A DNA stretch of 64,000 nucleotides from Dasypus novemcinctus (taxonomy: Eukaryota > Chordata > Mammalia > Cingulata > Dasypodidae): assembly GCF_030445035.2 (NCBI RefSeq), contig NC_080688.1, positions 64,017,449-64,081,448 of the forward strand, read 5' to 3'. Every line of letters starts with the position of its first letter. Within the stretch, counting starts at the first letter, position 1. Of this stretch, positions 52,543-61,209 are shown piece by piece. The notes beneath the pieces are model-generated. The model saw only the letters and a program-made list of their open reading frames with translations, did not search any database and was not told where the DNA came from. A program made the position numbers and the translations under genes.

Positions 52543-52600
52543 GGGGGCGGGGTCCGAGTGTAAATAAGCCGAGAGCCGGGGTTCCCTTGGTGCATTTAGA
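52543..52600 (+). promoter_or_regulatory. Possible divergent plus-strand promoter
   Basis: A GC box at 52543-52552 is followed by a TATA-like TAAATAAG at 52561-52568 and a start-like region about 25-30 bp further on. The arrangement faces away from SMAD2. It could drive an upstream antisense or long noncoding transcript. This is motif-level inference only. Confidence 0.25.
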
Positions 52601-52969
52601 GTGAGGGTGCCAAGGTTTTTTGTTTAACCTGAATTTTAGTTTCATCTTCAGTAAAGATGGTGCGAATAATGCATGCTCTGTGCAGTCCTTGTGAGACTAA
52701 AAGCTAAGCCACCGGCACAGTGCTTTCCGGTTATTGGGTTATCTAGCCTTCCCCTTCATAGCTCTGCTGTTAGGTGCTCCTTCCATAGAACTTTCACCAC
52801 GAATGTTCTTAGGCCAGACCTTTGCACATCTGCGCTGTGCTAGGCAGCAAGTCATAGGCTGCTGACCGCCCAGGCCTGGCGGGGTGTAACCGCACTCAGG
52901 GCTAATGTTGCTCTTACCTGAGGACACCCAAGCCTCTGCTGACGAAAATATATAACTTTGCATATCACA

Positions 52970-53276
52970 TCAAGTATTTATTAAGCACCTACTCTGTTAG
53001 GCAGGCACCATAAAACTAAAGTCGAAATGAACCTCATCTTAACAGATGGCCCAGACAAGACTAGAAGAGTTTTCCTGGCTCCCTGTCCAGCACTCTTTGT
53101 GACTCCCTAATTCATGGATTTAACTGGGGACTCAGTGATAAACAAGCGGGAAGGCATCACTAACAATACAAATCAGTATCAAGTATCAAAGGAGCATTTC
53201 AAACACTAAGAGTTCTCAAAGTGTACCCTGTCTTCTCACTTCCCGGAAGAGGGGGTCTTCAGCTGGATCTGGAGAA
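52970..53276. other. Upstream intergenic sequence with a MIR-like patch
   Basis: caagtatttattaagcacct near 52971 is MIR- or L2-like. The rest is unassigned. Confidence 0.4.
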
Positions 53277-53398
53277 ATGTTTGGCCATTCCCGATCTCAG
53301 TCGTAAAGATTTTTCAGAGTTCCTTTCAAAATCTTCAATGTTTGACCATTCCCTATCTCAGTGGTAAAGATTTTTCAGAGTTCCTTTCAAAATCTTCA
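53277..53398 (+). repeat. 61-bp tandem duplication
   Basis: Copy 1 at 53277-53337 and copy 2 at 53338-53398 differ at three positions. Both start atgtttg and end caaaatcttca. Confidence 0.95.
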
Positions 53399-53449
53399 TT
53401 TCTGCCATCTCTCTCTCCTCAAGTATAAGAGTACTTTTCTTATAGAAAG

Positions 53450-53785
53450 GTTGTGACAAAAAGCATGAAATCTGGAGCTAAGCAAATTGTAAATTTTTTT
53501 TCATTTGTTGTTTGTTTTGTTCTGTTTTGTTTTCAGGAGACATCAGGAACCGAACCCAGGACCTTCCATGTGCGAGGCAGACACTCAACTGTTTGAGCCA
53601 CATCTGGTCCCCAGCGAATTGTAATCTTGAATGCAGCTCTGTTCCAAATCTGTGATCTTTGGCAAGTGGAACTCACCTGCAGTGATACCTACTAAAATAC
53701 AGCTGCGTGGTGTTTAAATAAAATAATAAATATGAAAGTGAGTAGCACAGTGCTTAGAAGTGAAGTCAATAAATGTCAACTTTCC
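53450..53785 (+). mobile_element. MIR element, split by a short SINE
   Basis: catgaaatctggagctaagc and, after the SINE, tctgtgatctttggcaagtg and gtagcacagtgcttagaag are in MIR order. Confidence 0.7.
53493..53612 (-). mobile_element. Short, head-only DAS-related SINE in MIR
   Basis: About 120 bp with only the tRNA-like head and tail. A 12-bp duplication with one mismatch (agcaaattgtaa, agcgaattgtaa) lies at 53481-53492 and 53613-53624. Confidence 0.88.
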
Positions 53786-54890
53786 TTCCCTCCTGTTGCC
53801 TGCCTGCATTTATGCAAAGATGAGCCCACTCAGTAGAAATGCTTCCTTCAAAAGTTCACTAACAGGGTGATAGCTTGCATTGTCAGTTTCTAGGCAGCTT
53901 GACTCACCCCTAATTAAAAATAGTTCGTAAAGGAGACATAGGAAGCCAATCCTACCTGTGCCTTCTGTTTCCAATGCCACTAGAGAAGATGGCCTAGTGC
54001 AAAGGACAAAGGGAGGTAATGAAATGACAAGTAATGCTGGCTGTTCAATTTTAACATTGTAAGGTAGTTTCTGGGTTTTGGTCCTTCTTCCTACTAACAC
54101 AAATCAACTGTTTTAACATATGATGACCTTCTAAAAAGCTGCCTCAAGTCACACAATCTCTCTTGTGTTACCAGAGTATGGATTTCAGTGTCCACATGGG
54201 TGCATAGGGATAGGAACAAAAGTAGGTCCTGCTAGAATTCCAGAAGAATCTGCTCCCAGTATGGGAATTAAGTACTTAAGGGGGAGGTGGGGAGTACCTT
54301 AATTAATTTAGTAAGTAATATACTTGAGGTCTAAGACTATCTCTCCAAAGTGTCAGATTGGTGGGTGCCTAACTCTTGCATTTAGGAAGGCTTCTAGGAT
54401 CTAAAGGACTGAGGAAAGGGGCAGAAGGGCAATCTGGCTACCAATGCAGTTCCCAAGAGGTTTAGATATGGGAGCATGCCTACTGTTCCCTCTGCTGGAA
54501 ACATCTAAACCAAAGTGGGTCAAGACAGAAACTGAAGATAGATGGGGCAGGGATTGCCATGGCAACAATCAGCTTGGAAATCCACTAGGGTACTTCAAGA
54601 TCTCTTAGTAGGTCCCTATTGTATAAATTCAGTTGCATGAGTCTTATTTTTATATGGCTAGACACCAAGCTTAACCTTCATTATGCAAGACACTGCAAAA
54701 ATCAATGAAATCAAAATCACTTCAGAATCCCATTTAAAAGTAGTTAAATCCACTGAAAAGACATGTAAGTAAGATGGTAAAGGTAACTGATTTTTGGAAA
54801 CAGCCTGAGAATCATGAGTGGAAAAATTAAGTTTCAACATTATTCTCCTCTGGTTTGATTTTTTAAAAACTCTATCTGGTACTTTTCCAA
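53786..54890. other. Unassigned intergenic sequence
   Basis: No gene is seen and there is no SINE. Confidence 0.45.
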
Positions 54891-55150
54891 AAGATACAAC
54901 TCATATTCCACTTCCTCTTTGGTAAATCTATAAAGCCCTTCCTGGCCTCCACAGCCCAAAGAGGTAATCACCTCTACCTTCTCTTATGGTCAGAATGACA
55001 TATGTACCATGGCTTCTCTTCAATTAATGTCTTGATCTCTTAGTTTAGTCTTGAACAGTTATTTAACTTATCATGTGTATATATTTTGTCTCCCCACTTA
55101 GATTATAAATTCCTGAGGACAAGGACAGCATCTTATTCTCAGTTCTCTTC
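54890..55150 (+). mobile_element. L2 remnant
   Basis: L2 phrases: aaagcccttcctggcctcc, tctccccacttagattataa, attcctgaggacaagga. Confidence 0.65.
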
Positions 55151-55638
55151 CCACATCCTTATCAGAATACTAACTGAAGTAAAATGAAATGCAGCATTTA
55201 TTGTGGCAGAAAAATGCTGTTGTGTCAAGTCTACATCTTTCAGCATTCTCCACAGCTTTACCTCATCCTTCCTAATGTATTTGTTCATCCTAGTGGAAGT
55301 AAGTTGCAGTGAGCTTTACTATATCTTCATGAAAGATCCAGATAGTTGCAACTGAAAGGGCACTGATTAAATGAGATAACCTAAGTAAAAATGGCAAAGA
55401 ACAGATGTGAGGGGTTACTTTTATTATAAATGATAATTAAGGCATTCAGCACCAGTTGAATTTTTATCTAAATACAATGAAATTTCATGTTTTAATGAAT
55501 TTATAATGAGGATGTGTACACGTGCCTCTAAACACACAGTTTCCTTATTCTAGCTTTTGCTACAAATAAAAAATATCTAACATCTGATGAGAAATGCTTG
55601 AGAAAAGAATAAAGCATATACAAAAACAAAAGCCATTA
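55151..55638. other. Unassigned intergenic sequence
   Basis: No gene or nameable repeat is seen. Confidence 0.45.
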
Positions 55639-56022
55639 AGTTCGGAAAGTGGATGTGGCTCAAGCAATTGGGCTCCTGTCTACCATATGAGACATCCAGG
55701 GTTTGATTCCTGGGGCTTCCTGGTGAAGGCAAGCTGGCCCTAGCGGAGTGCTGGCCCATGCAGGAGTGCTGGCCTGCACAGCAAGCTGGCCTGAGCGGCA
55801 AGCTGGCCCACAGCAAGATGACACAACAAAGACATGCAGCAGACTAGGGAGCTGAGGTGACACAAGAGATTGAGCACCTCTCTCCCACTCCAGAAGGTCC
55901 AAGGATCAGTTCCTGGTGCAGCCTAAAGAGAAGACAAGCAGACACAGAAGAATGCACAACGAATGGACACAGAGAGCAGACAATGAGAGGGGGAATAAAT
56001 AAATAAATAAATAAATAAATAA
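55639..56022 (+). mobile_element. Dimeric DAS-related SINE with (TAAA)n tail
   Basis: The first head is at about 55645 (gtggatgtggctcaagcaat) and the second unit near 55849 (gagctgaggtgacacaagag). The tail is (AAAT)n from 55994 to 56022. Flanks share only cattaa. Confidence 0.88.
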
Positions 56023-56308
56023 CACATTAAACTCAATGAATGTTTATCAGGTATCTGTTATGTTCCTACCATAAAAGCATTGATTGATCTTGGTGGAAAA
56101 TTCTCATCCTATGGCCTAAATCACTCAGGAGAACAAGATGTAAGGTAGAGTGTTTTGTTTTTGTTTTTTAGAATTAAAGAGAAAGAGATTGAGAAAGAAA
56201 TTGCTGTAGTTGAAAGAAAAAATATTTAGAAAAAAAGTTCTTTTTCTCATCCTTTCCCAGGTATCTGATAATTATTATTATATTTCTTGTCTATACATTT
56301 GAAGGTAT

Positions 56309-56625
56309 TGTTGTAGAGAAATCGGGTGTGCGCGGTATTGAAGGCCAGGACACGAGAGTACCGAGAAGGAAGTTGGTTTATTTCGACTGGCCGACTCTCG
56401 TCCTAATAAAAACCGAGCCAGGAATAGGATTTTGGGTTCCCTTTTATACAGAAAAGATACAAGGGTAGGGAGTTAAATGTGCTTTTGCGAAAGAAAATGA
56501 CTTTCCTTGTTAAGTGTTTGTTTGAATACCAGATAAGTTTTTTATACTACCCCCATATTTTAGGTGAGCTTGAATTAACATATCCCTCACATCTCAGGTG
56601 AGCTTGAATTAGCATATCCCTCACA
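56309..56625 (-). mobile_element. Solo LTR of a class-I endogenous retrovirus
   Basis: It is a 317-bp LTR bounded by TG and CA, with a 4-bp target duplication GTAT at 56305-56308 and 56626-56629, typical of gammaretrovirus-like insertions. On the minus strand it has a TATA-like ctgtataaaaggga, an aataaa-type signal (gaaataaacc) and a U5 like that of the ERV near 61 kb. There is no internal region, so recombination between two LTRs is likely. Confidence 0.9.
56562..56625 (+). repeat. 34-bp tandem duplication at the LTR U3 end
   Basis: The 30-bp unit aggtgagcttgaatta... occurs at 56562-56591 and 56596-56625 with one difference. The outer copy forms the LTR terminus. Confidence 0.93.
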
Positions 56626-56629
56626 GTAT

Positions 56630-57790
56630 AACTGGTCCTAGCTAACCCAATGATTGTTCAAATATTACTTGGAATATTACAATACAATTACAATGCAATG
56701 AGCACTCCCATAAAGACACTTAAATATTATCTGAGACCTGTGAATTTTGGATAAAAAGAACTAAACAGAGCCAATGAGTAAGCCCTGAAAGAACAATATG
56801 CAAATTATTTAAAGTTCTATTGTGAGGGGGGATAATTCAGTAGTCTTATGTCAACAACAGGGCCTTTTACCTTGATTATAATTGTCTGAGAGTGACAGTA
56901 TTGACTGAGCCAGGCTGCCGCCAGGCAGGATAAATGTATGAAGGTCTAACACTCTTGGAAAATTTCAAGCACATTAGCATAATTGCTCCGATGAAGACTG
57001 AAGAGCTTATTTTACATAGTGACTGGAGTAGACAATAGATGCATAATCAGTGTCCTAATGATTGAATTAATGAACTCCAATTGTTTGCCAAGACTGTAAA
57101 CAGTCCTTAGGTATAAAAAAAGACATTTTGCTGAAGGAGTGTGAGAATTGTGTTAGCTGCTGATTGGCCAGAATATAATTAATGGTGGGAGAGAGCCAGT
57201 GACAACTGGGTCCTAAAGACTTCCATGATGGATTTTAAGAGAAATTATATGATTGCATAGTGGTTTCATATCAGCTTCTCCTTGCTGTCATATAATTATG
57301 GTGCTAATTCAGTGCTCTTATTTTACAATTAAGGAAACAAAGTCCTAGGCTTCCTCCAAAACCCTAATGACCACTTAGTGCCAAAGATCAAGCACATGAT
57401 CTGCCTTCTTTGCTCTGGCCCTGCCCACTCACTCTCCTACCTCTCCCTAGTCTGTAGCCACCTCACGTGTGCCCCAGGACAACCTTTGCCATTCTCTTCA
57501 ATTTCCATTCCCAGGATTTTCTATGCATATGTCCTTACCAACTATTCCACGGTGAAAACAGAGGCAAATTTCCTACCCCACACCTGAACCCTCAACCTTA
57601 GACAAACGTCTGTCACCAAACCCATCCTTCCAACCACTTCCTATGGAAGACTGGCTCCTCCTCTTCCTGAAAAAGGCTATTTCCTCCATCTGTTCTCTGG
57701 ATTCTGTTCCCTTTACCACCCAATCTAGATTTGCACACACACACAAACACACACACCAATCTCGCTTAAATTTTTCTTCAAAATTCTTAG
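56630..57790. other. Unassigned intergenic sequence, possibly unique
   Basis: No gene is seen. 56830-57230 lacks recognisable repeats and could be unique or conserved sequence. Confidence 0.4.
57733..57756 (+). repeat. (CA)n microsatellite
   Basis: Short CA run with one interruption. Confidence 0.9.
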
Positions 57791-58430
57791 CATTATTTGG
57801 AATCAACTTGTCCATTTATTTTTGCACGTATTCATCATTTGTCACCCTGCTCCACTGAATATGAGCTCTACAAGAGCAGGAAACATGTCTGTTTTGTTCA
57901 TTACAGTATACCTAACTCAAGCAGGTTCTTATTTATTCCACCTGCCTGCCACCCCCCACCCCGTTGTTTGCACTCACTATCTGCTCTCTGTATCCATTCG
58001 CTGTTCACTGTGTGTTCTTCTGTGTCTGCTTGTCTTCTCTTTAGGCAGCACTGGAAACTGATTCTGGGGGGACCTTCCGAAGTGGGGGAGAGAGGTGCTC
58101 AATCGCTTGCACCACCTCAGCTCTCTGGTCTGCAGGATCTCTTATTGTCTCTCCTCTATGTCTCTTTTTGTTGTCATCTTGCTGTGCCAGCTTTCTGCAT
58201 GGGCCAGTGCTCCTGAAAGGGCCAGCACTCCGCTCAGGCCAGCTTGCCACATGGGCCAGCTTGCCTTCACAACGAGGCCCTGGGAATTGAACACTGGACC
58301 TCCCATATGGTAGACAGGAGCCAAATCACTTGAGCCACATCCACTTCCCAAGCATGTCTATTTTGATCACCATAATATCCCTAAGTCAGGCATACATAGA
58401 GGCACTCAATAAATATTTTTTGAATGGGTG
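57790..58430 (+). mobile_element. L2 3' end, split by a SINE
   Basis: The left part is gaatatgagctctacaagag and acatgtctgttttgttcatt. The right part is catgtctattttgatcacc and ggcactcaataaatattttt. The shared segment occurs on both sides of the SINE. Confidence 0.75.
57926..58349 (-). mobile_element. Dimeric DAS-related SINE
   Basis: Antisense copy with the first head at the right end (cacttgagccacatccacttcc) and the second unit at about 58030-58130. It is the same type as the copies at 12.1, 48.9 and 55.6 kb. Confidence 0.87.
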
Positions 58431-58439
58431 GATAATTTT

Positions 58440-59199
58440 CATTCTAGTTTACTCAAACTCAGCATGTTAAAACTGAACTTATCCTCTCCCTCTGTTCTCC
58501 TAATCCAGATCTGACTTGACCCAGTTCCCTAGAAAACAGCCTGATGCAAGGATTAAGTACTGGTACTGTATTTAGGTGGTAAAATCCCCGGGCAGTGGTG
58601 AATGAGGAAAAAGGCAAGCAAAAATGGGGAACAAGGTGTTTACTGCACTAAGCACAGCTTAATTACAAGCCTTGAAGAGATGTAGCCAGTCTCTTGGCAA
58701 TTTCATGACCACACAGGACATCTCCAGACAAGCTTTACGGATAAATCATACCTTGGAACAATCTGTAGAAGAGGGGGTATTTATCATCATGTCTCCTATC
58801 TCCTGTTGGATAAAAACTTGTCCCACAGGGAGCTAATATACCCACACTTGCCAGTTGCATTATCCATATTTCATAACCATTCAGAAGACCAGAAGTCAGG
58901 AAGTGGTGGGAAGAAACTTTCCATCTCAGGCAGTCAAACCACCAGGGACTCAGCTGAGTAAGTCATTTGTGGTGATGGCTGAAACACAGCAAAAGGCCAA
59001 GAGGCCCAGGGAAGGTGAGACCCAAAGAATCTGGGAAGACATATAAACTGACTCTGATACAGAGAAATTATTACCATAGCAAAGGCAGGAACAGGTTTCT
59101 TTTATTCTCTGGATTATACCCAGCACCTATCACATTAGTACTAATTTCATGTTTATTGAATGAATGAATGCATGCAAAATGGCACCACGGCCTACTGAC
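58440..59199. other. Unassigned intergenic sequence
   Basis: No gene is seen. gacccagttccctagaaaac near 58518 looks like an old LTR but is not firm. Confidence 0.4.
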
Positions 59200-59815
59200 C
59201 TAATTAAAGCAGAAAAAATGAAGTCATGTATGATCTTCCTTAATTCCTACATACCAAAAATGAGAACAAAATTCCTTTTGGCTGTACCTCCTTAACATAT
59301 CTCAGGTCCAGTGCCTCCTTTCCAGTCTCATTGCCTTGAATCAGAGCTCCATTATCTTCCAAACTCTGAATTATTGCTATGGCTCCTTATCTGGTCTTCC
59401 TGTTGCTAGTCTTCCCTCTCCAATTCATTCTCCTCCCTGCTGCCAGAATTGATTTTCTTTTTTCTTATAGTGTATTTCATAAATGCAAACCTGATCATAT
59501 CATCACATTGATTAAATCACTTAAATAATTTTCCAAATTTTTTTCAGGATAAAATCAAGGCCCCTTAGCATACCTTAAAGATCCTTCATAATCTGTCCCA
59601 GGGACATAATCTGTCCCAGCTTCACACCTTTCCCCTCCCCACCCTGCTCCTTATATCCAAGACAGCTTGAAGACCTGGCAGTTTTCCCAGAACACTATGT
59701 TCTATCATTCCTCAGTGCCTAGGCTGCGCTCTTTATTCTACCTGGAATGCACTTGTCCCTTTGTGCCTGGCTAACCAATATTTATCCTCGAAAACTCTGT
59801 TTCAATAAAGCCCTA
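59200..59815 (+). mobile_element. L2 element
   Basis: L2 phrases in order: ttattgctatggctccttat, ctccctgctgccagaattg, caaacctgatcatatcatc, gataaaatcaaggcccctta, acctggaatgcacttgtccc. Confidence 0.85.
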
Positions 59816-59870
59816 TCCATCCATCCATCCATCCATCCATCCATCCATCCACCCACCCACCTACCCACTC
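59815..59870 (+). repeat. (ATCC)n/(ACCC)n microsatellite
   Basis: About nine ATCC units followed by ACCC units, at the end of the L2. Confidence 0.95.
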
Positions 59871-59944
59871 ATCTAGTGATTAATGTAACATCTAGGTTTC
59901 TTCATTACAAGCAAGTGAAACAAACTGCCTCATGCAAAGGCGGA

Positions 59945-60032
59945 ACTTAAAAACATTAAACTGTGCCCTTTAAATGGATGAATTGTATGGTATGTAAATT
60001 ATATCTCAATAAAGCTGTTTTGTTTTTTTTAA
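59945..60032 (+). mobile_element. L1 3' UTR end fragment
   Basis: taaactgtgccctttaaatgg and tatctcaataaagctg are typical of an old L1 3' terminus. Confidence 0.75.
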
Positions 60033-60199
60033 TGAATAATATAGAAAAGGTTCTCTTTCCTAAAATAGCTGACATGTTTGTGGGGACAGCAAACAATTAA
60101 CAAGGAAACAACACAACTTCAATTAATTGTAAGTGCCAAGGAATTCAGAAGAGCTTCTCTCCATCTCTACCCTTTCTTTCTTTGTTTCCTAAAAAGGAA

Positions 60200-60375
60200 C
60201 AGGTTCTCTCCTCCCTGTCACAGCATTTAAATCATATATTTTTATTGTCTTTCTCTGAACAGTGAGCTCCTTGAGGCAGAGTCTATCTCTTTGATCTTTG
60301 GGTCCCAAGGGTTATATGCAGTGCCTGACATACAAAATCTATGATCTTTGTTTGTTGAATAATGAATGAATGACA
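60200..60375 (+). mobile_element. L2 3' fragment
   Basis: gtgagctccttgaggcagag, gcagtgcctgacatacaa and gttgaataatgaatgaatg. Confidence 0.7.
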
Positions 60376-60840
60376 GTCAGAACTTGAACCCAGAACCCCA
60401 GATCAACACTCCTTTCAACTGCCCCATTCTTCATGGAAAACTGGTGCCTGAATTGAAGATTCCCCAAGTCTGAACACTAGCCAGAGAGAGACCTACACAA
60501 AAGCAAGCATGTTTTCTACAAGCTCAGTTTCCATATATGTGTTTTACACTGTAAAAATATTTTTGCTATTTGCTTTGTAAATATGCTGTGCTCTTCAAAT
60601 AACCTTTGCACTCACCTCATTTACAGCTCTCCCCCTTGAGTTCATCAGACATCTTCAGCTTTGCTGGCTGGCATCTTTAACATCTTGTAATCCTGCCTTC
60701 TCACTCATTGGCTGTAGCAAGTAGCACTTCCAGTGATGTGGGCTATGGGTGGCAGGCTCTTTGTCTCTTCAGAGATAATCTAAACTATCTGTGACTTGTG
60801 GGTGTGGGATGATGAAAGGTTGCAGTCCTGCCCTTGGTGA
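60376..60840. other. Unassigned intergenic sequence
   Basis: No gene is seen. The true start of the retroviral LTR may fall near the end of this stretch. Confidence 0.4.
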
Positions 60841-61187
60841 GCAGGAGACAGTTTAACAATGCAAGGTCTATAAACTTTAGGTATTCAGGGGAACTGCAAA
60901 GCAAATATGCTAAAAGCTTATCGAATGCCTGAGGTCCATGCTAAAAGCTTACTAAGATGTGGAAATATATGCTAATTCAAGCCTATTGAGAACTGAAACA
61001 AAAGGACCATTTGGCCTTTCCTCTCTGTATAAAAGGGACTAAAAAATCTTGTTCGGGGCTCAGAATTCAAACAGAAAGTTCCCGAGTCCGGCCGGCCGTC
61101 AATAAACCATTTTTCCTTCTCAAAATCATTCCTGAGTCCTGGCCTCTCTATACTCAAGTAATTGAACTTCTCTCAAATTCTACAACA
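60841..61187 (+). mobile_element. 5' LTR of an endogenous retrovirus (start approximate)
   Basis: It has a TATA-like ctgtataaaaggga near 61026, a poly(A)-type caataaacc near 61100, a U5-like end and a terminal CA at 61186-61187. It resembles the solo LTR at 56.3 kb. A primer-binding site follows. The 5' edge is uncertain, since I could not find a clear TG and duplication. Confidence 0.8.
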
Positions 61188-61191
61188 TTTT

Positions 61192-61209
61192 TGGCAACCA
61201 CGAAGGGAC
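61192..61209 (+). other. Retroviral primer-binding site (tRNA-Arg)
   Basis: TGGCAACCACGAAGGGAC matches the complement of the tRNA-Arg 3' end at 17 of 18 positions. The mismatch is consistent with CpG decay. Confidence 0.85.

Larger units (their letters stand above)
51150..52650 (-). promoter_or_regulatory. SMAD2: CpG-island promoter of SMAD2
   Basis: A sharp change from AT-rich intron to about 1.5 kb of GC-rich, CpG-dense sequence marks a housekeeping-type promoter. GC boxes are visible at 51380-51398, 52517-52525 and 52543-52552. CCAAT boxes occur at 52006-52010 on the plus strand and, inverted, at 51784-51788, 52083-52087 and 52319-52323. No TATA box stands at the expected place for SMAD2, consistent with dispersed initiation. 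The long open frames in this island on both strands come from stop-poor GC-rich composition. Confidence 0.9.

Noticed and set aside
51251..52645. Very long open frames (up to 464 codons) on both strands of the CpG island
   Set aside because: GC-rich DNA is poor in stop codons, frames overlap on both strands, the translations are low-complexity Arg/Pro/Gly/Ala, and the region is the SMAD2 promoter and untranslated exon.
57378..57587. 69-codon open frame
   Set aside because: No recognisable protein, no supporting context, likely chance.
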